Of a DNA stretch of 64,000 nucleotides, positions 1 through 7,351 are shown one piece after another (within the stretch, counting starts at the first letter, position 1; every line of letters starts with the position of its first letter). The position numbers and the translations under genes are program-made. The stretch covers positions 1-64,000 of the forward strand of contig NZ_JAKSXV010000070.1 in assembly GCF_022829345.1 (NCBI RefSeq), read 5' to 3'. The DNA comes from Methylobacterium sp. J-090 (GTDB lineage Bacteria; Pseudomonadota; Alphaproteobacteria; Rhizobiales; Beijerinckiaceae). The notes below the pieces were generated by a model. It had not been told where the DNA came from. It worked only from the letters and a program-made list of their open reading frames with translations, and did no database searches.

Positions 1-117
1 TCTGGTGGTTTGAGCGGTGTGCCCAGAACCCGATCCCATCTCGAACTCGGCCGTTAAACGCACCAGCGCCCATGGTACTGTGTCTCAAGACACGGGAGAG
101 TCGGTCGCCGCCAGACC
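1..117 (+). rRNA. rrf: 5S ribosomal RNA
   Basis: The first eight bases (TCTGGTGG) pair with CCGCCAGA at 108-115 to form the terminal helix I of a 5S rRNA. Between them lies the conserved core, including CCCGATCCCATCTCGAACTC around 29-48 and the GGTACTG segment near 74-80. The total length of about 117 nt is normal for bacterial 5S. The gene starts at or a base or two before the window edge, so 23S rRNA is expected immediately to the left. It is followed by a strong hairpin terminator and no tRNA, so this is the last gene of an rrn operon. Confidence 0.93.
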
Positions 118-166
118 TGCACAGCACATCAATCACAAACAGTCCCTCCAGACGATCACCACCGAA

Positions 167-194
167 ACAGGCCGCCCCACACAGGGCGGCCTGT
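167..194 (+). terminator. rho-independent terminator of the rrn operon
   Basis: A perfect 11-bp stem (ACAGGCCGCCC, 167-177, with GGGCGGCCTGT, 184-194) encloses a 6-nt loop and is followed by TCGCGTTCG. It sits 50 nt after the 5S rRNA, the expected place for the rrn terminator. Confidence 0.8.
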
Positions 195-435
195 TCGCGT
201 TCGGGCGATGGGTTCGCGGACCGTCCGGTACCCTTCGTCGAGTCAGGGCGATCCCGGCAGGGGAGGGGCCTCGCTCGGCGGCGCATCCACGGAAACCCTC
301 GAAACATCCGCGCTCGGGAACGCGCGGTGGACACCGCGCCGGTTCCTCCGGATACGACGGTTGCCCGTCATGATGTTTTAAGGCGATGGCGCGAATGCTG
401 CGGCGGGCCGGTCTTCGGTGCCCGCGAGCGTGGTC
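195..435. other. intergenic region with a second hairpin
   Basis: This non-coding stretch lies between the rrn terminator and the glycan locus. It contains an imperfect hairpin at 317-346 (GGAACGCGCGGTG facing CACCGCGC-CG-GTTCC) that could act as a second terminator or leader structure. I see no convincing promoter hexamers and no gene. Confidence 0.5.
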
Positions 436-2019
436 ATGGACAGAGTATCGCCCGGAATCGCTGCGCTGATCACCCTCGGCGTCGCCCTGGCCTTCGGCCT
501 CGCCCCCGTCCTCCTCGGGCCGGCGGGCATCATCACGCGCATTCCCGACGACGCGTTCTACTATTTCGTCCTGGCCCGGAATTTCTCGACCCTGGGGACC
601 TGGACCTTCGACGGCGTGCACGCCGCCACCGGTTTCCATCTCCTGTTCGGCTACGGTCTCGCCGGCCTGTACCGGATCGCACCCGGGATCGGCTTCGTCG
701 AGACCTATCTCGTCGTGTCGCTCCTCAATGCGGGCCTGATGACGGCCGCCGTGTACTGGCTCGCTCAAGCCGCCCGCGACACGTTCGCCGCCCGCGAGAC
801 GTTCAGTGGCGGGCATGGCTCGGAGGGAGCGGGTGGGGGAGAGCTCGGTGTGGTCCTCGTCGCCCTGTCGGCGGGCGGCCTGCACCTCGTCGGCTTCCCG
901 ATGGAATCCTGCCTCGTCATCGCCGCCTCCGCCCTGTCGTACCGGCTCGTCGCCGGGAACATGCAGGCGGGCGGGGCCACCCGCGCGGTCATGGTCGCCG
1001 CGGTGGTGACGGGAATCGTCGGCGTGCTCGCCCGGTCGGACTACGCCCTGCTGCCCTTCGCCCTGCTCGCCGGGTTCGTGCTGCACGCCCTCTGGCACCG
1101 GCGCCGGCCGGGGCGCGATCTCCGGGTGCCGGCGATGCTGTGCCTCGGTGCGCTCATCGGCATCGGCCTCGTCACGCTCCACACCCACCACTTCACCGGC
1201 GGCTTCGTGCAGCGCAGCGCCAGCATCAAGCATTTCTGGGCCTCGGTGTCGGGCTACACCCCGTGGCCGGGCGTGGCGCGGGTGGTCGAGCTGTTCGGTC
1301 CCTACGGCCTGCCCCGCGTCCTCGTCCCCGTGGTGCTCGCCGGCCTCGGCCTCCGAGTCGTCCTGCGCGGGCGCCTGCGCGCCCTCCTCGACCATCCCCT
1401 CAGCCTCGGCTCCGTGGTGGCGATCCTCGGCTACGTCGCCGCCTACAGCCTGAACGGGGCGGTGCAGTACTGGTACGCCGCGACGTTCTTTCCCGCCGTC
1501 GCCCTCCTCGCCGCCGGCCTCGTGGCGAACCTGGCCCCGCGCGGGGCGGTGGTCCCGTTCCTCATCCTGCTCTACGCGGCCTCCGCCGCCTGGCGCTTCG
1601 CCCACCCGCCCTGGCCGTGGCAGGTCGCCACCATGGAGGCGGGGCGGATGCTGCGCGCCGAGCCCGGCCTTGCCCCGGTGGCGGCCTGGAACGCCGGCAT
1701 CGTCGCCTACTTCGCCGAACGCCCGGTGATGAACCTCGACGGCCTCGTCAACGACGACGTCTACCCGGCCGTGGTGCAGGGGCGCCTCGCCCCCTACCTC
1801 GCGGACCGGGGCATCCGCTACCTCGTCGATTTCCCGACCCTGTTCTCGGACTCCGGCGGGCGGCGCGGCGGCTACGCCGACGGGACGCTCGCCCGCTGCG
1901 CCGTGCCGGAGCGGACCATCCGGCCGGATCTCCCCTTCGACGGCACGCCCCTGACCCTCTACCGGGTCGCGCCGGCCTGCCTCACGGCCGCCCCTCGGGT
2001 GGAGGCCGCCGCGCCGTGA
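436..2019 (+). CDS. polytopic membrane protein, probable GT-C-type glycosyltransferase
   Basis: The 527-aa protein is highly hydrophobic with about ten predicted membrane segments. The first is followed by an external loop carrying IPDDAFYYF, resembling the acidic loop-1 motif of GT-C glycosyltransferases that use polyprenyl-phosphate sugars. ATG at 436 (MDRVSPG) was chosen because the first membrane helix follows directly; an in-frame GTG lies at 418. It is the first gene of a same-strand run with a HAD-UbiA fusion, GtrA, and DprE1- and DprE2-like genes, which suggests it transfers the lipid-linked pentose made by its neighbours, as arabinofuranosyltransferases do. The family is not certain: it could also be an uncharacterised mannosyltransferase-like (DUF2029/PMT) protein. 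Confidence 0.8.
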   Translation: MDRVSPGIAALITLGVALAFGLAPVLLGPAGIITRIPDDAFYYFVLARNFSTLGTWTFDGVHAATGFHLLFGYGLAGLYRIAPGIGFVETYLVVSLLNAGLMTAAVYWLAQAARDTFAARETFSGGHGSEGAGGGELGVVLVALSAGGLHLVGFPMESCLVIAASALSYRLVAGNMQAGGATRAVMVAAVVTGIVGVLARSDYALLPFALLAGFVLHALWHRRRPGRDLRVPAMLCLGALIGIGLVTLHTHHFTGGFVQRSASIKHFWASVSGYTPWPGVARVVELFGPYGLPRVLVPVVLAGLGLRVVLRGRLRALLDHPLSLGSVVAILGYVAAYSLNGAVQYWYAATFFPAVALLAAGLVANLAPRGAVVPFLILLYAASAAWRFAHPPWPWQVATMEAGRMLRAEPGLAPVAAWNAGIVAYFAERPVMNLDGLVNDDVYPAVVQGRLAPYLADRGIRYLVDFPTLFSDSGGRRGGYADGTLARCAVPERTIRPDLPFDGTPLTLYRVAPACLTAAPRVEAAAP

Positions 2020-2106
2020 CGTCCCTCATCGTGTCCCGCGTCGGGATTCCCTTCGTCATGATGGCCGGTGCCGCCGCGCGCGCCGCACGCTCCGAGGTCT
2101 AGACGC

Positions 2107-3630
2107 ATGTTCGAACGGTCCCTGGTCCAGGACGGCCCTCAGGACGGCCCGCGGGACGGCTTCGGCCGCGTGGAGGCCGCGCGCGACGTCGCGCGCGGGG
2201 GGCTCGCGCCGGGCCTGCCCCTCGTGGTCGACCTCGACGGCACCCTGATCCGCTCCGACCTCCTCATCGAGAGCTTCTTTGCCGAGATCGGCGGCGACCC
2301 GCGCGCAATCCTAGCCCTGGCGCGGGCGGTGCCCCGGGGCAAGGCGGCGATCAAGCACCACCTCGGCACGGCCGACCTCGACGTGGCGCGGCTGCCCTAC
2401 GACCCGGCGGTGCTGGACTGGATCGGCGCGGCGCGGGCGGCCGGACGCCCGGTCTACCTCGCCTCGGCCAGCAACGCCGTGCTCGTCCAGAAGATCGCGG
2501 ACCATCTCGGCCTGTTCGACGGCTGGTTCGCCTCCGATCACGCCGTGAACCTGTCCGGCGCCGCCAAGGCGGACCGCCTCGTGGCGGCCTTCGGCGCGAA
2601 CGGGTTCGAGTATATCGGCAACCATGCCGACGACCTGCCGGTCTGGGCCCGCGCCCGCCGTGCCGTCGCCGTGCGTCTCGCGCCCGGCGCGCGCCGGCGC
2701 CTCGTCGCCATGACGCCCGACGCCGTCTTCCTGCCCGAGGCCGGGACGGATCGCGTCACGCGGGTGCGGACCTGGGCGCGGCTCCTGCGGGTGCACCAGT
2801 ACGCCAAGAACGCCCTGGTGTTCGTGCCGCTGCTGATGGCGCACCGCTTCGACGGGCCGGCCTTCCTCGCGGCCCTCCTCGCCTTCGTCGCGTTCTCGCT
2901 GTGCGCGTCGAGCGTCTACCTCATCAACGACCTCATCGACATCGAGGCCGACCGGGCGCATCCGACGAAGCGGAACCGCCCGCTCGCGAGCGGTCGGGTG
3001 CCGCTGGTGCAGGCCATGCTCGCGGCGCCGCTGCTGTTCGGGGCGGCGCTGGCGGTGAGCCTCACGGTGTCCGGCGCCTTCACGGCGGTGATCCTGGGCT
3101 ACTTCGCGCTCACCAGCGCGTACTCGTTCTCGCTCAAGCGCAAGATGCTCGTCGACGTGGTGACGCTGGCCGGCCTCTACACGATCCGGGTGGTGGGCGG
3201 CGGGGTGGCCGTCGGCGCGGTCCTGTCGGACTGGCTCCTGGCCTTCTCGCTGTTCATGTTCATGTCGCTGGCGCTGATCAAGCGCTACACCGAACTCACG
3301 AGCCGCCTCGATCGGGGCCTGCCGAGCCCGACCAACCGCAACTACGAACTGTCCGACCTGCCCATCGTCGCCGCGCTCGCGGCGGCCGCCGGCTACAACG
3401 CCGTGGTGGTGCTGTCCCTCTACCTGTCGTCCGAGGCGGTGACGCAGCTCTATTCGCGCCCGAAGCTCCTGTGGTGCGTCGGCCCGGTGATCCTGTACTG
3501 GATCTCGCGGGCGCTGCTCATGGCGCACCGCCGGATGATGCACGACGACCCCATCGTCTTCGCGCTCCGCGACCGGGTCAGCCTCGTGACGGCGGCCACC
3601 GTCGGTGCCCTGGTGCTCGCCGCCATATGA
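2107..3630 (+). CDS. HAD phosphatase - UbiA prenyltransferase fusion (DPPR synthase-like)
   Basis: The 507-aa protein has two parts. Residues about 38-205 form a HAD phosphatase with motif I DLDGT (nucleophile D42) and a motif IV-like GNHADD. Residues about 225-507 form a membrane UbiA domain with NDLID at 274-278, the KRNRP motif shortly after, and a DVVTLAG second motif. Known biology: UbiA-type DPPR synthase joins decaprenyl phosphate to PRPP, and the product must then lose its 5-phosphate. Inference: the fused HAD domain performs that dephosphorylation. ATG at 2107 was preferred over an in-frame codon at 2068. Its stop overlaps the next start (ATGA), so translation is probably coupled. 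Its DprE1/DprE2-like neighbours favour a DPPR-type role over quinone synthesis. Confidence 0.9.
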   Translation: MFERSLVQDGPQDGPRDGFGRVEAARDVARGGLAPGLPLVVDLDGTLIRSDLLIESFFAEIGGDPRAILALARAVPRGKAAIKHHLGTADLDVARLPYDPAVLDWIGAARAAGRPVYLASASNAVLVQKIADHLGLFDGWFASDHAVNLSGAAKADRLVAAFGANGFEYIGNHADDLPVWARARRAVAVRLAPGARRRLVAMTPDAVFLPEAGTDRVTRVRTWARLLRVHQYAKNALVFVPLLMAHRFDGPAFLAALLAFVAFSLCASSVYLINDLIDIEADRAHPTKRNRPLASGRVPLVQAMLAAPLLFGAALAVSLTVSGAFTAVILGYFALTSAYSFSLKRKMLVDVVTLAGLYTIRVVGGGVAVGAVLSDWLLAFSLFMFMSLALIKRYTELTSRLDRGLPSPTNRNYELSDLPIVAALAAAAGYNAVVVLSLYLSSEAVTQLYSRPKLLWCVGPVILYWISRALLMAHRRMMHDDPIVFALRDRVSLVTAATVGALVLAAI

Positions 3631-4079
3631 GCGCGCCCGCCAAGTCTCATCCTCATCCCCCGATGACCCGTCCGGGCCCCGTCGCCCTCGGCCTGCGCTA
3701 CGTCGGCTTCGCCGTGCTCGCCACCGCGGCGAACCTCCTGGCGCAGGAGGCCACCGTGCGGATCGCGCCGTGGGCGCCGCTCCTCGTCTCCGTCGCCATG
3801 GGCACGGGCGTCGGGTTCGTCGCCAAGTACGGCCTCGACAAGTACTTCGTGTTCTTCGATTCCTCGGCGAGCCGGAGCGAGGAGGCGCGCAAGATCGGGC
3901 TCTACGGCCTGTTCAGCGTCGTCACCACCCTGGTGTTCTGGGTGTTCGAGTTCGGATTCTTCGCACTCTGGGGCACGAGCACGGCCAAGTATGCCGGCGC
4001 GATCCTCGGCCTCGGCGTGGGATACGCGGTCAAGTACGGCCTCGACCGGCGCTTCGTCTTCACCGGGCGCACCCCGTGA
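3627..4079 (+). CDS. GtrA family membrane protein, probable lipid-linked sugar flippase
   Basis: This 150-aa protein has four predicted membrane helices and the GtrA pattern, with two similar halves each ending in a KYGLD(K/R) motif before an aromatic stretch (KYGLDKYFVF and KYGLDRRFVF). GtrA proteins are implicated in moving polyprenyl-phosphate sugars across the inner membrane. Its ATG overlaps the UbiA stop (ATGA at 3627-3630) and its stop overlaps the GTG of the DprE1-like gene. It is therefore wedged in the biosynthetic operon, where a flippase for a decaprenyl-phosphoryl pentose would be needed. A second start at 3663 (MTRPGP) is possible. Confidence 0.88.
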   Translation: MSAPAKSHPHPPMTRPGPVALGLRYVGFAVLATAANLLAQEATVRIAPWAPLLVSVAMGTGVGFVAKYGLDKYFVFFDSSASRSEEARKIGLYGLFSVVTTLVFWVFEFGFFALWGTSTAKYAGAILGLGVGYAVKYGLDRRFVFTGRTP

Positions 4080-5422
4080 GCACCGACACGCAAACGATCG
4101 CCGGCTGGGGCCGTTACCCGCGCCGCGTCACGCGGCTCATTCCCGTGCGCGAAGAAGCCGCCGTGGCGCCCCTCCACCGGGCCGAGACCGGGCTCATCGC
4201 CCGCGGCAACGGCCGGGCCTACGGCGATGCCGCGCTGGGCGACACCACCACCCTGGCGCTCGGCGGCCTCGACCGGATGATCGCCTTCGATCCGGAGACG
4301 GGCCACCTCGCCGTGGAGGCCGGGGTGCTGCTCGCCGACATCATCGACGCCTTCCTGCCGCGCGGGTTCTTCCCCGCCGTGGTGCCGGGCACGCGCTACG
4401 TCACCGTCGGCGGCGCCATCGCGGCGGATGTCCACGGCAAGAACCACCACGGCGCCGGCGGTTTCGGCGCCCATGTCGAGAACCTCACCCTCGCCCTGCC
4501 CGACGGGGCGGTCCGCACCTGCGGGCCCGACGCGAACGCCGACCTGTTCGCCGCCACCCTCGGCGGCATGGGGCTGACGGGCACGATCCTGCGCGCGACC
4601 CTTCGCCTGCGCCGGGTCGAGACCGGCTGGATCCGCCAGCGCACCGTGGCGGCGGCCGACCTCGACGCCGCCATGCAGGCCCTCGAGGCGGCCAACGGAT
4701 CGACCTACGCGGTCGCCTGGATCGATTGCCTCGCGCGCGGCGCCGCGCGGGGCCGTGCCCTGGTCTATCGCGGCGAGCACGCCACCCGGGCCGACGTCGC
4801 GGACCTCGCCCCCGATGCGCCCCTGAACCCGCCCGCGGGTGGGGGCGCCCTCGCGGTGCCACTGGACCTGCCGGCTTTCACCCTCAACCGCCTGAGCGTC
4901 GGCGCCTTCAACGCCCTCTATTACGGGCGCGGCCGCGCGGGGGGGAATCGCGAAACACTCGTCGGCTGGGCACCGTACTTCTTCCCCCTCGACGGCATCC
5001 GCGACTGGAATCGCATCTACGGCGCGCGCGGCTTCCTCCAGCACCAATGCGTGATCCCCAAAGCCCGCAGCCGGGCGGCCCTGGCCGAGATCCTCGACCG
5101 TGTCGCCCACGCGGCGCCCTCGTTCCTCGCCGTGCTCAAGCTCCTGGGGCCGGGCGGCGGCGTGATGTCGTTCCCCCTGGAGGGCTACACCCTCACCCTC
5201 GATTTCCCCGCGAGCCCCGCCAACCTCGCCCTGCTCGACAGTCTCGACACCATCGTGCGGGCGGCCGGCGGCCGGCTCTACCTCGCCAAGGATGCCCGCC
5301 AGAGCCGCGACACCTTCGAGGCCGGCTACGGCGACGCCGCCGCGCGGTTCCGGGCCCTGCGGCGGGACCTCGGCGCCACGGACCGGATCGCCTCCGGCCT
5401 GTCGCGGCGGTTGGCGCTGTGA
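4076..5422 (+). CDS. dprE1: FAD-binding oxidoreductase, DprE1-like (decaprenylphosphoryl-ribose 2'-oxidase)
   Basis: The 448-aa protein has an N-terminal PCMH-type FAD domain with RGNGRAYGD at 43-51 and VGGAIAADVHGKNHH at 111-125, closely matching the DprE1 FAD signature. The C-terminal part carries FPLEGYTLTLDFP and LYLAKDAR. From memory of Mycobacterium tuberculosis DprE1, active-site Lys418 aligns with K405 here, and benzothiazinone-target Cys387 aligns with T374 at the same offset of 13. Expected reaction: oxidation of decaprenylphosphoryl ribose to the 2-keto sugar, completed by the SDR encoded downstream. The start is GTG at 4076, overlapping the GtrA stop (GTGA). Confidence 0.9.
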   Translation: MSTDTQTIAGWGRYPRRVTRLIPVREEAAVAPLHRAETGLIARGNGRAYGDAALGDTTTLALGGLDRMIAFDPETGHLAVEAGVLLADIIDAFLPRGFFPAVVPGTRYVTVGGAIAADVHGKNHHGAGGFGAHVENLTLALPDGAVRTCGPDANADLFAATLGGMGLTGTILRATLRLRRVETGWIRQRTVAAADLDAAMQALEAANGSTYAVAWIDCLARGAARGRALVYRGEHATRADVADLAPDAPLNPPAGGGALAVPLDLPAFTLNRLSVGAFNALYYGRGRAGGNRETLVGWAPYFFPLDGIRDWNRIYGARGFLQHQCVIPKARSRAALAEILDRVAHAAPSFLAVLKLLGPGGGVMSFPLEGYTLTLDFPASPANLALLDSLDTIVRAAGGRLYLAKDARQSRDTFEAGYGDAAARFRALRRDLGATDRIASGLSRRLAL

Positions 5423-5504
5423 GGCCGTCCGTACCCGAACCGGGTGGTCACGCTTGCCGCACGACCCTGCCCATCCGGCCCCACTCCAACCCGTCCGAGG
5501 CCGC

Positions 5505-6266
5505 ATGACCGAGACCGTTCCCGTGCCGATGCGAAAACTCATGCTCCTCGTGGGCGCCACCTCCGATATCGGCCACGCCACGGCCCTGGCCTACGCGCAG
5601 GGCGGATGGGACGTGATCCTGGCCGCCCGCGACGCGGCGGCGGCTTCCCGCAACGCCGCCGACCTGACCGCGCGCACCGGGCGGCCGGTGCCGGTCCTCA
5701 CCCTCGACATCACCGAGACCACGGCCTTCACCGCCTTTGTCGATGGCCTGCCGCGCCTGCCCGACACGGTGGTGAGCGTCGTCGGGCTGCTCGGCACCCA
5801 GGCCCGCGCTCAATCCGACCTCGACGACGCGGCGCTCGTCATGCGCTCGAACTTCGAGGGGCCGTCCCTCCTGCTCGGCCTGTTCGCGGAGCGCTTCGCC
5901 GCGCGGGGCTCGGGCACCCTCGTGGGCGTCTCGTCGGTGGCGGGCGAGCGCGGTCGAGCCTCGAACTACGTCTACGGGGCGGCCAAGGCCGGATTCACCG
6001 CCTTCCTGTCGGGCCTGCGCAACCGCCTCGCGGCGTCCGGCATCCACGTGCTCACGGTCAAGCCCGGCTTCGTCCGCACCCGCATGACGGCGGGGATGCC
6101 GCTGCCGAAGCTCCTCACGGCCGAACCCGCCGAAGTCGGCGCCGCGATCTTTCGCGGTGCGGAGGTGTCCCGGCGCGACGTCATCTATGTCCGGCCGGTC
6201 TGGGTCCTCGTCATGGCCATCATCCGCGCCATCCCCGAGCGCGTGTTCAAGCGGTTGAAGCTGTGA
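5505..6266 (+). CDS. SDR oxidoreductase, DprE2-like (2-keto-sugar reductase)
   Basis: A 253-aa classical short-chain dehydrogenase with Rossmann glycine motif VGATSDIG near residues 16-23, a catalytic serine region GVSSVAGERG and the YGAAK active-site pair. A hydrophobic C-terminus (VWVLVMAIIRAI) suggests membrane association. It follows the DprE1-like gene after 82 bp and overlaps the next start (TGATG at 6264-6268). Inference: it reduces the DprE1 keto intermediate to decaprenylphosphoryl arabinose. The alternative start at 5529 (MRKLML) is nearer the Rossmann strand and equally plausible. SDR sequence alone does not fix the substrate; the assignment rests on context. Confidence 0.88.
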   Translation: MTETVPVPMRKLMLLVGATSDIGHATALAYAQGGWDVILAARDAAAASRNAADLTARTGRPVPVLTLDITETTAFTAFVDGLPRLPDTVVSVVGLLGTQARAQSDLDDAALVMRSNFEGPSLLLGLFAERFAARGSGTLVGVSSVAGERGRASNYVYGAAKAGFTAFLSGLRNRLAASGIHVLTVKPGFVRTRMTAGMPLPKLLTAEPAEVGAAIFRGAEVSRRDVIYVRPVWVLVMAIIRAIPERVFKRLKL

Positions 6267-7351
6267 TGCGGGATGTCTCGCGCCGATCCGTCGTCCTCGG
6301 CGGGGCGGCCATCGCCGCCGGCACCGCCGGCCCGGTGCGCGCCGCGGCCATCGCCGCCGTCCCGTCGCTCGGCGCCCTCGCGGCGGCGCGCGGGATCAGC
6401 TTCGGCGCCTCCATCGACGTCACGGTCCTCACCGATGCGAGGCTGGCCGAGCTCTACCGGCACCAGACCCGCATCGTCACCACCGATGTCGCCTTGAAGT
6501 TCGGGTCGATCCGCCCGCAGCCGAACGTCGCCGACTATTCGGAGGGCGACGCCCTGGTGGCGTTCGCCGCGAAGGCGGGCTTGGCCGTGCGCGGCCACAC
6601 CCTCGCGTGGAACGCCTACCAGCCGGACTGGGTGGAGAAGCTCAGCCCCAAGGAGGGCGCCTACTGGCTGGAGCGCCACATCGCCGAGACGGTGGGCCGC
6701 TATGCCGGGCGCCTGCATTCGTGGGACGTGGTCAACGAGCCCCTGTGGCCCGGCGACGGCAACCCGGGGCACCTGCGCGGCGGCCCGTGGTTCCGCGCGC
6801 TCGGCCCCGACTACATCCGCCGCAGCTTCGTCGCCGCCCACCGGGCCGATCCGGGCGTCCGCCTCGTTCTCAACGAGGCCAGTCCGGAGTGGAAGATCGC
6901 GTTCGAGCCGACGGAGACCTACAAGACCGCCCTCCTGCGCCTCGTCGACGATCTCCAGCATGCCGGAATCCGCCTCGATGCGGTTGGCCTCGAATGCCAC
7001 TGGTTTCCCGACTTCGTGTTCGAGCGCGAGGGATTTTCCAAGCTCGTGCGCGATCTCGCGGCGCGAAAGCTCGACGTCTACCTCACGGAACTCGACGTCA
7101 ACGACCTGCGCATGCCGGGCAACGAGACCCGGCGCGACGCGCAGGTGGCGGACCGCTACAGCGAAATCATGCGGGCGGCCCTGGCCGAACCCGCCATCAA
7201 GGTGATCCAGACCTGGCAATTGTCCGACGGCCAGTCCTGGCTCAATGGCGAGGCCGGCCTGCTCGACCGCAAGCCACGCCCGCTCCCCTTCGACCGGGCC
7301 TACGCGCCGAAGCCCGCCTATCACGCCATGGCGGACGCCCTACGGCGCTGA
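6266..7351 (+). CDS. GH10 family glycoside hydrolase (endo-xylanase-like), Tat-exported
   Basis: The 361-aa protein has a twin-arginine leader (SRRSVVLGG) ending near residue 26. The GH10 signatures are complete: LKFGSIRP, RGHTLAWN, the acid/base glutamate in WDVVNEP (E158) and the nucleophile in LTELDVND (E275). GH10 enzymes retain configuration and usually cleave beta-1,4-xylan. Its start overlaps the SDR stop, which ties it to the lipid-pentose operon, so its natural substrate may be a self-made pentose-containing glycan rather than plant xylan; that is inference. The 3' end overlaps the convergent polymerase-like gene by 31 bp. Confidence 0.9.
   Translation: MRDVSRRSVVLGGAAIAAGTAGPVRAAAIAAVPSLGALAAARGISFGASIDVTVLTDARLAELYRHQTRIVTTDVALKFGSIRPQPNVADYSEGDALVAFAAKAGLAVRGHTLAWNAYQPDWVEKLSPKEGAYWLERHIAETVGRYAGRLHSWDVVNEPLWPGDGNPGHLRGGPWFRALGPDYIRRSFVAAHRADPGVRLVLNEASPEWKIAFEPTETYKTALLRLVDDLQHAGIRLDAVGLECHWFPDFVFEREGFSKLVRDLAARKLDVYLTELDVNDLRMPGNETRRDAQVADRYSEIMRAALAEPAIKVIQTWQLSDGQSWLNGEAGLLDRKPRPLPFDRAYAPKPAYHAMADALRR

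Noticed and set aside
118..435. tRNA gene after the 5S rRNA
   Set aside because: No cloverleaf, T-loop TTCGAATC-type sequence or CCA-proximal stem was found.
133..1605. Long open frame antisense to the membrane-protein gene
   Set aside because: It is a GC-rich shadow: composition is dominated by Gly, Ala, Arg, Glu, His and Asp without hydrophobic order, while the plus frame encodes a clear membrane protein.
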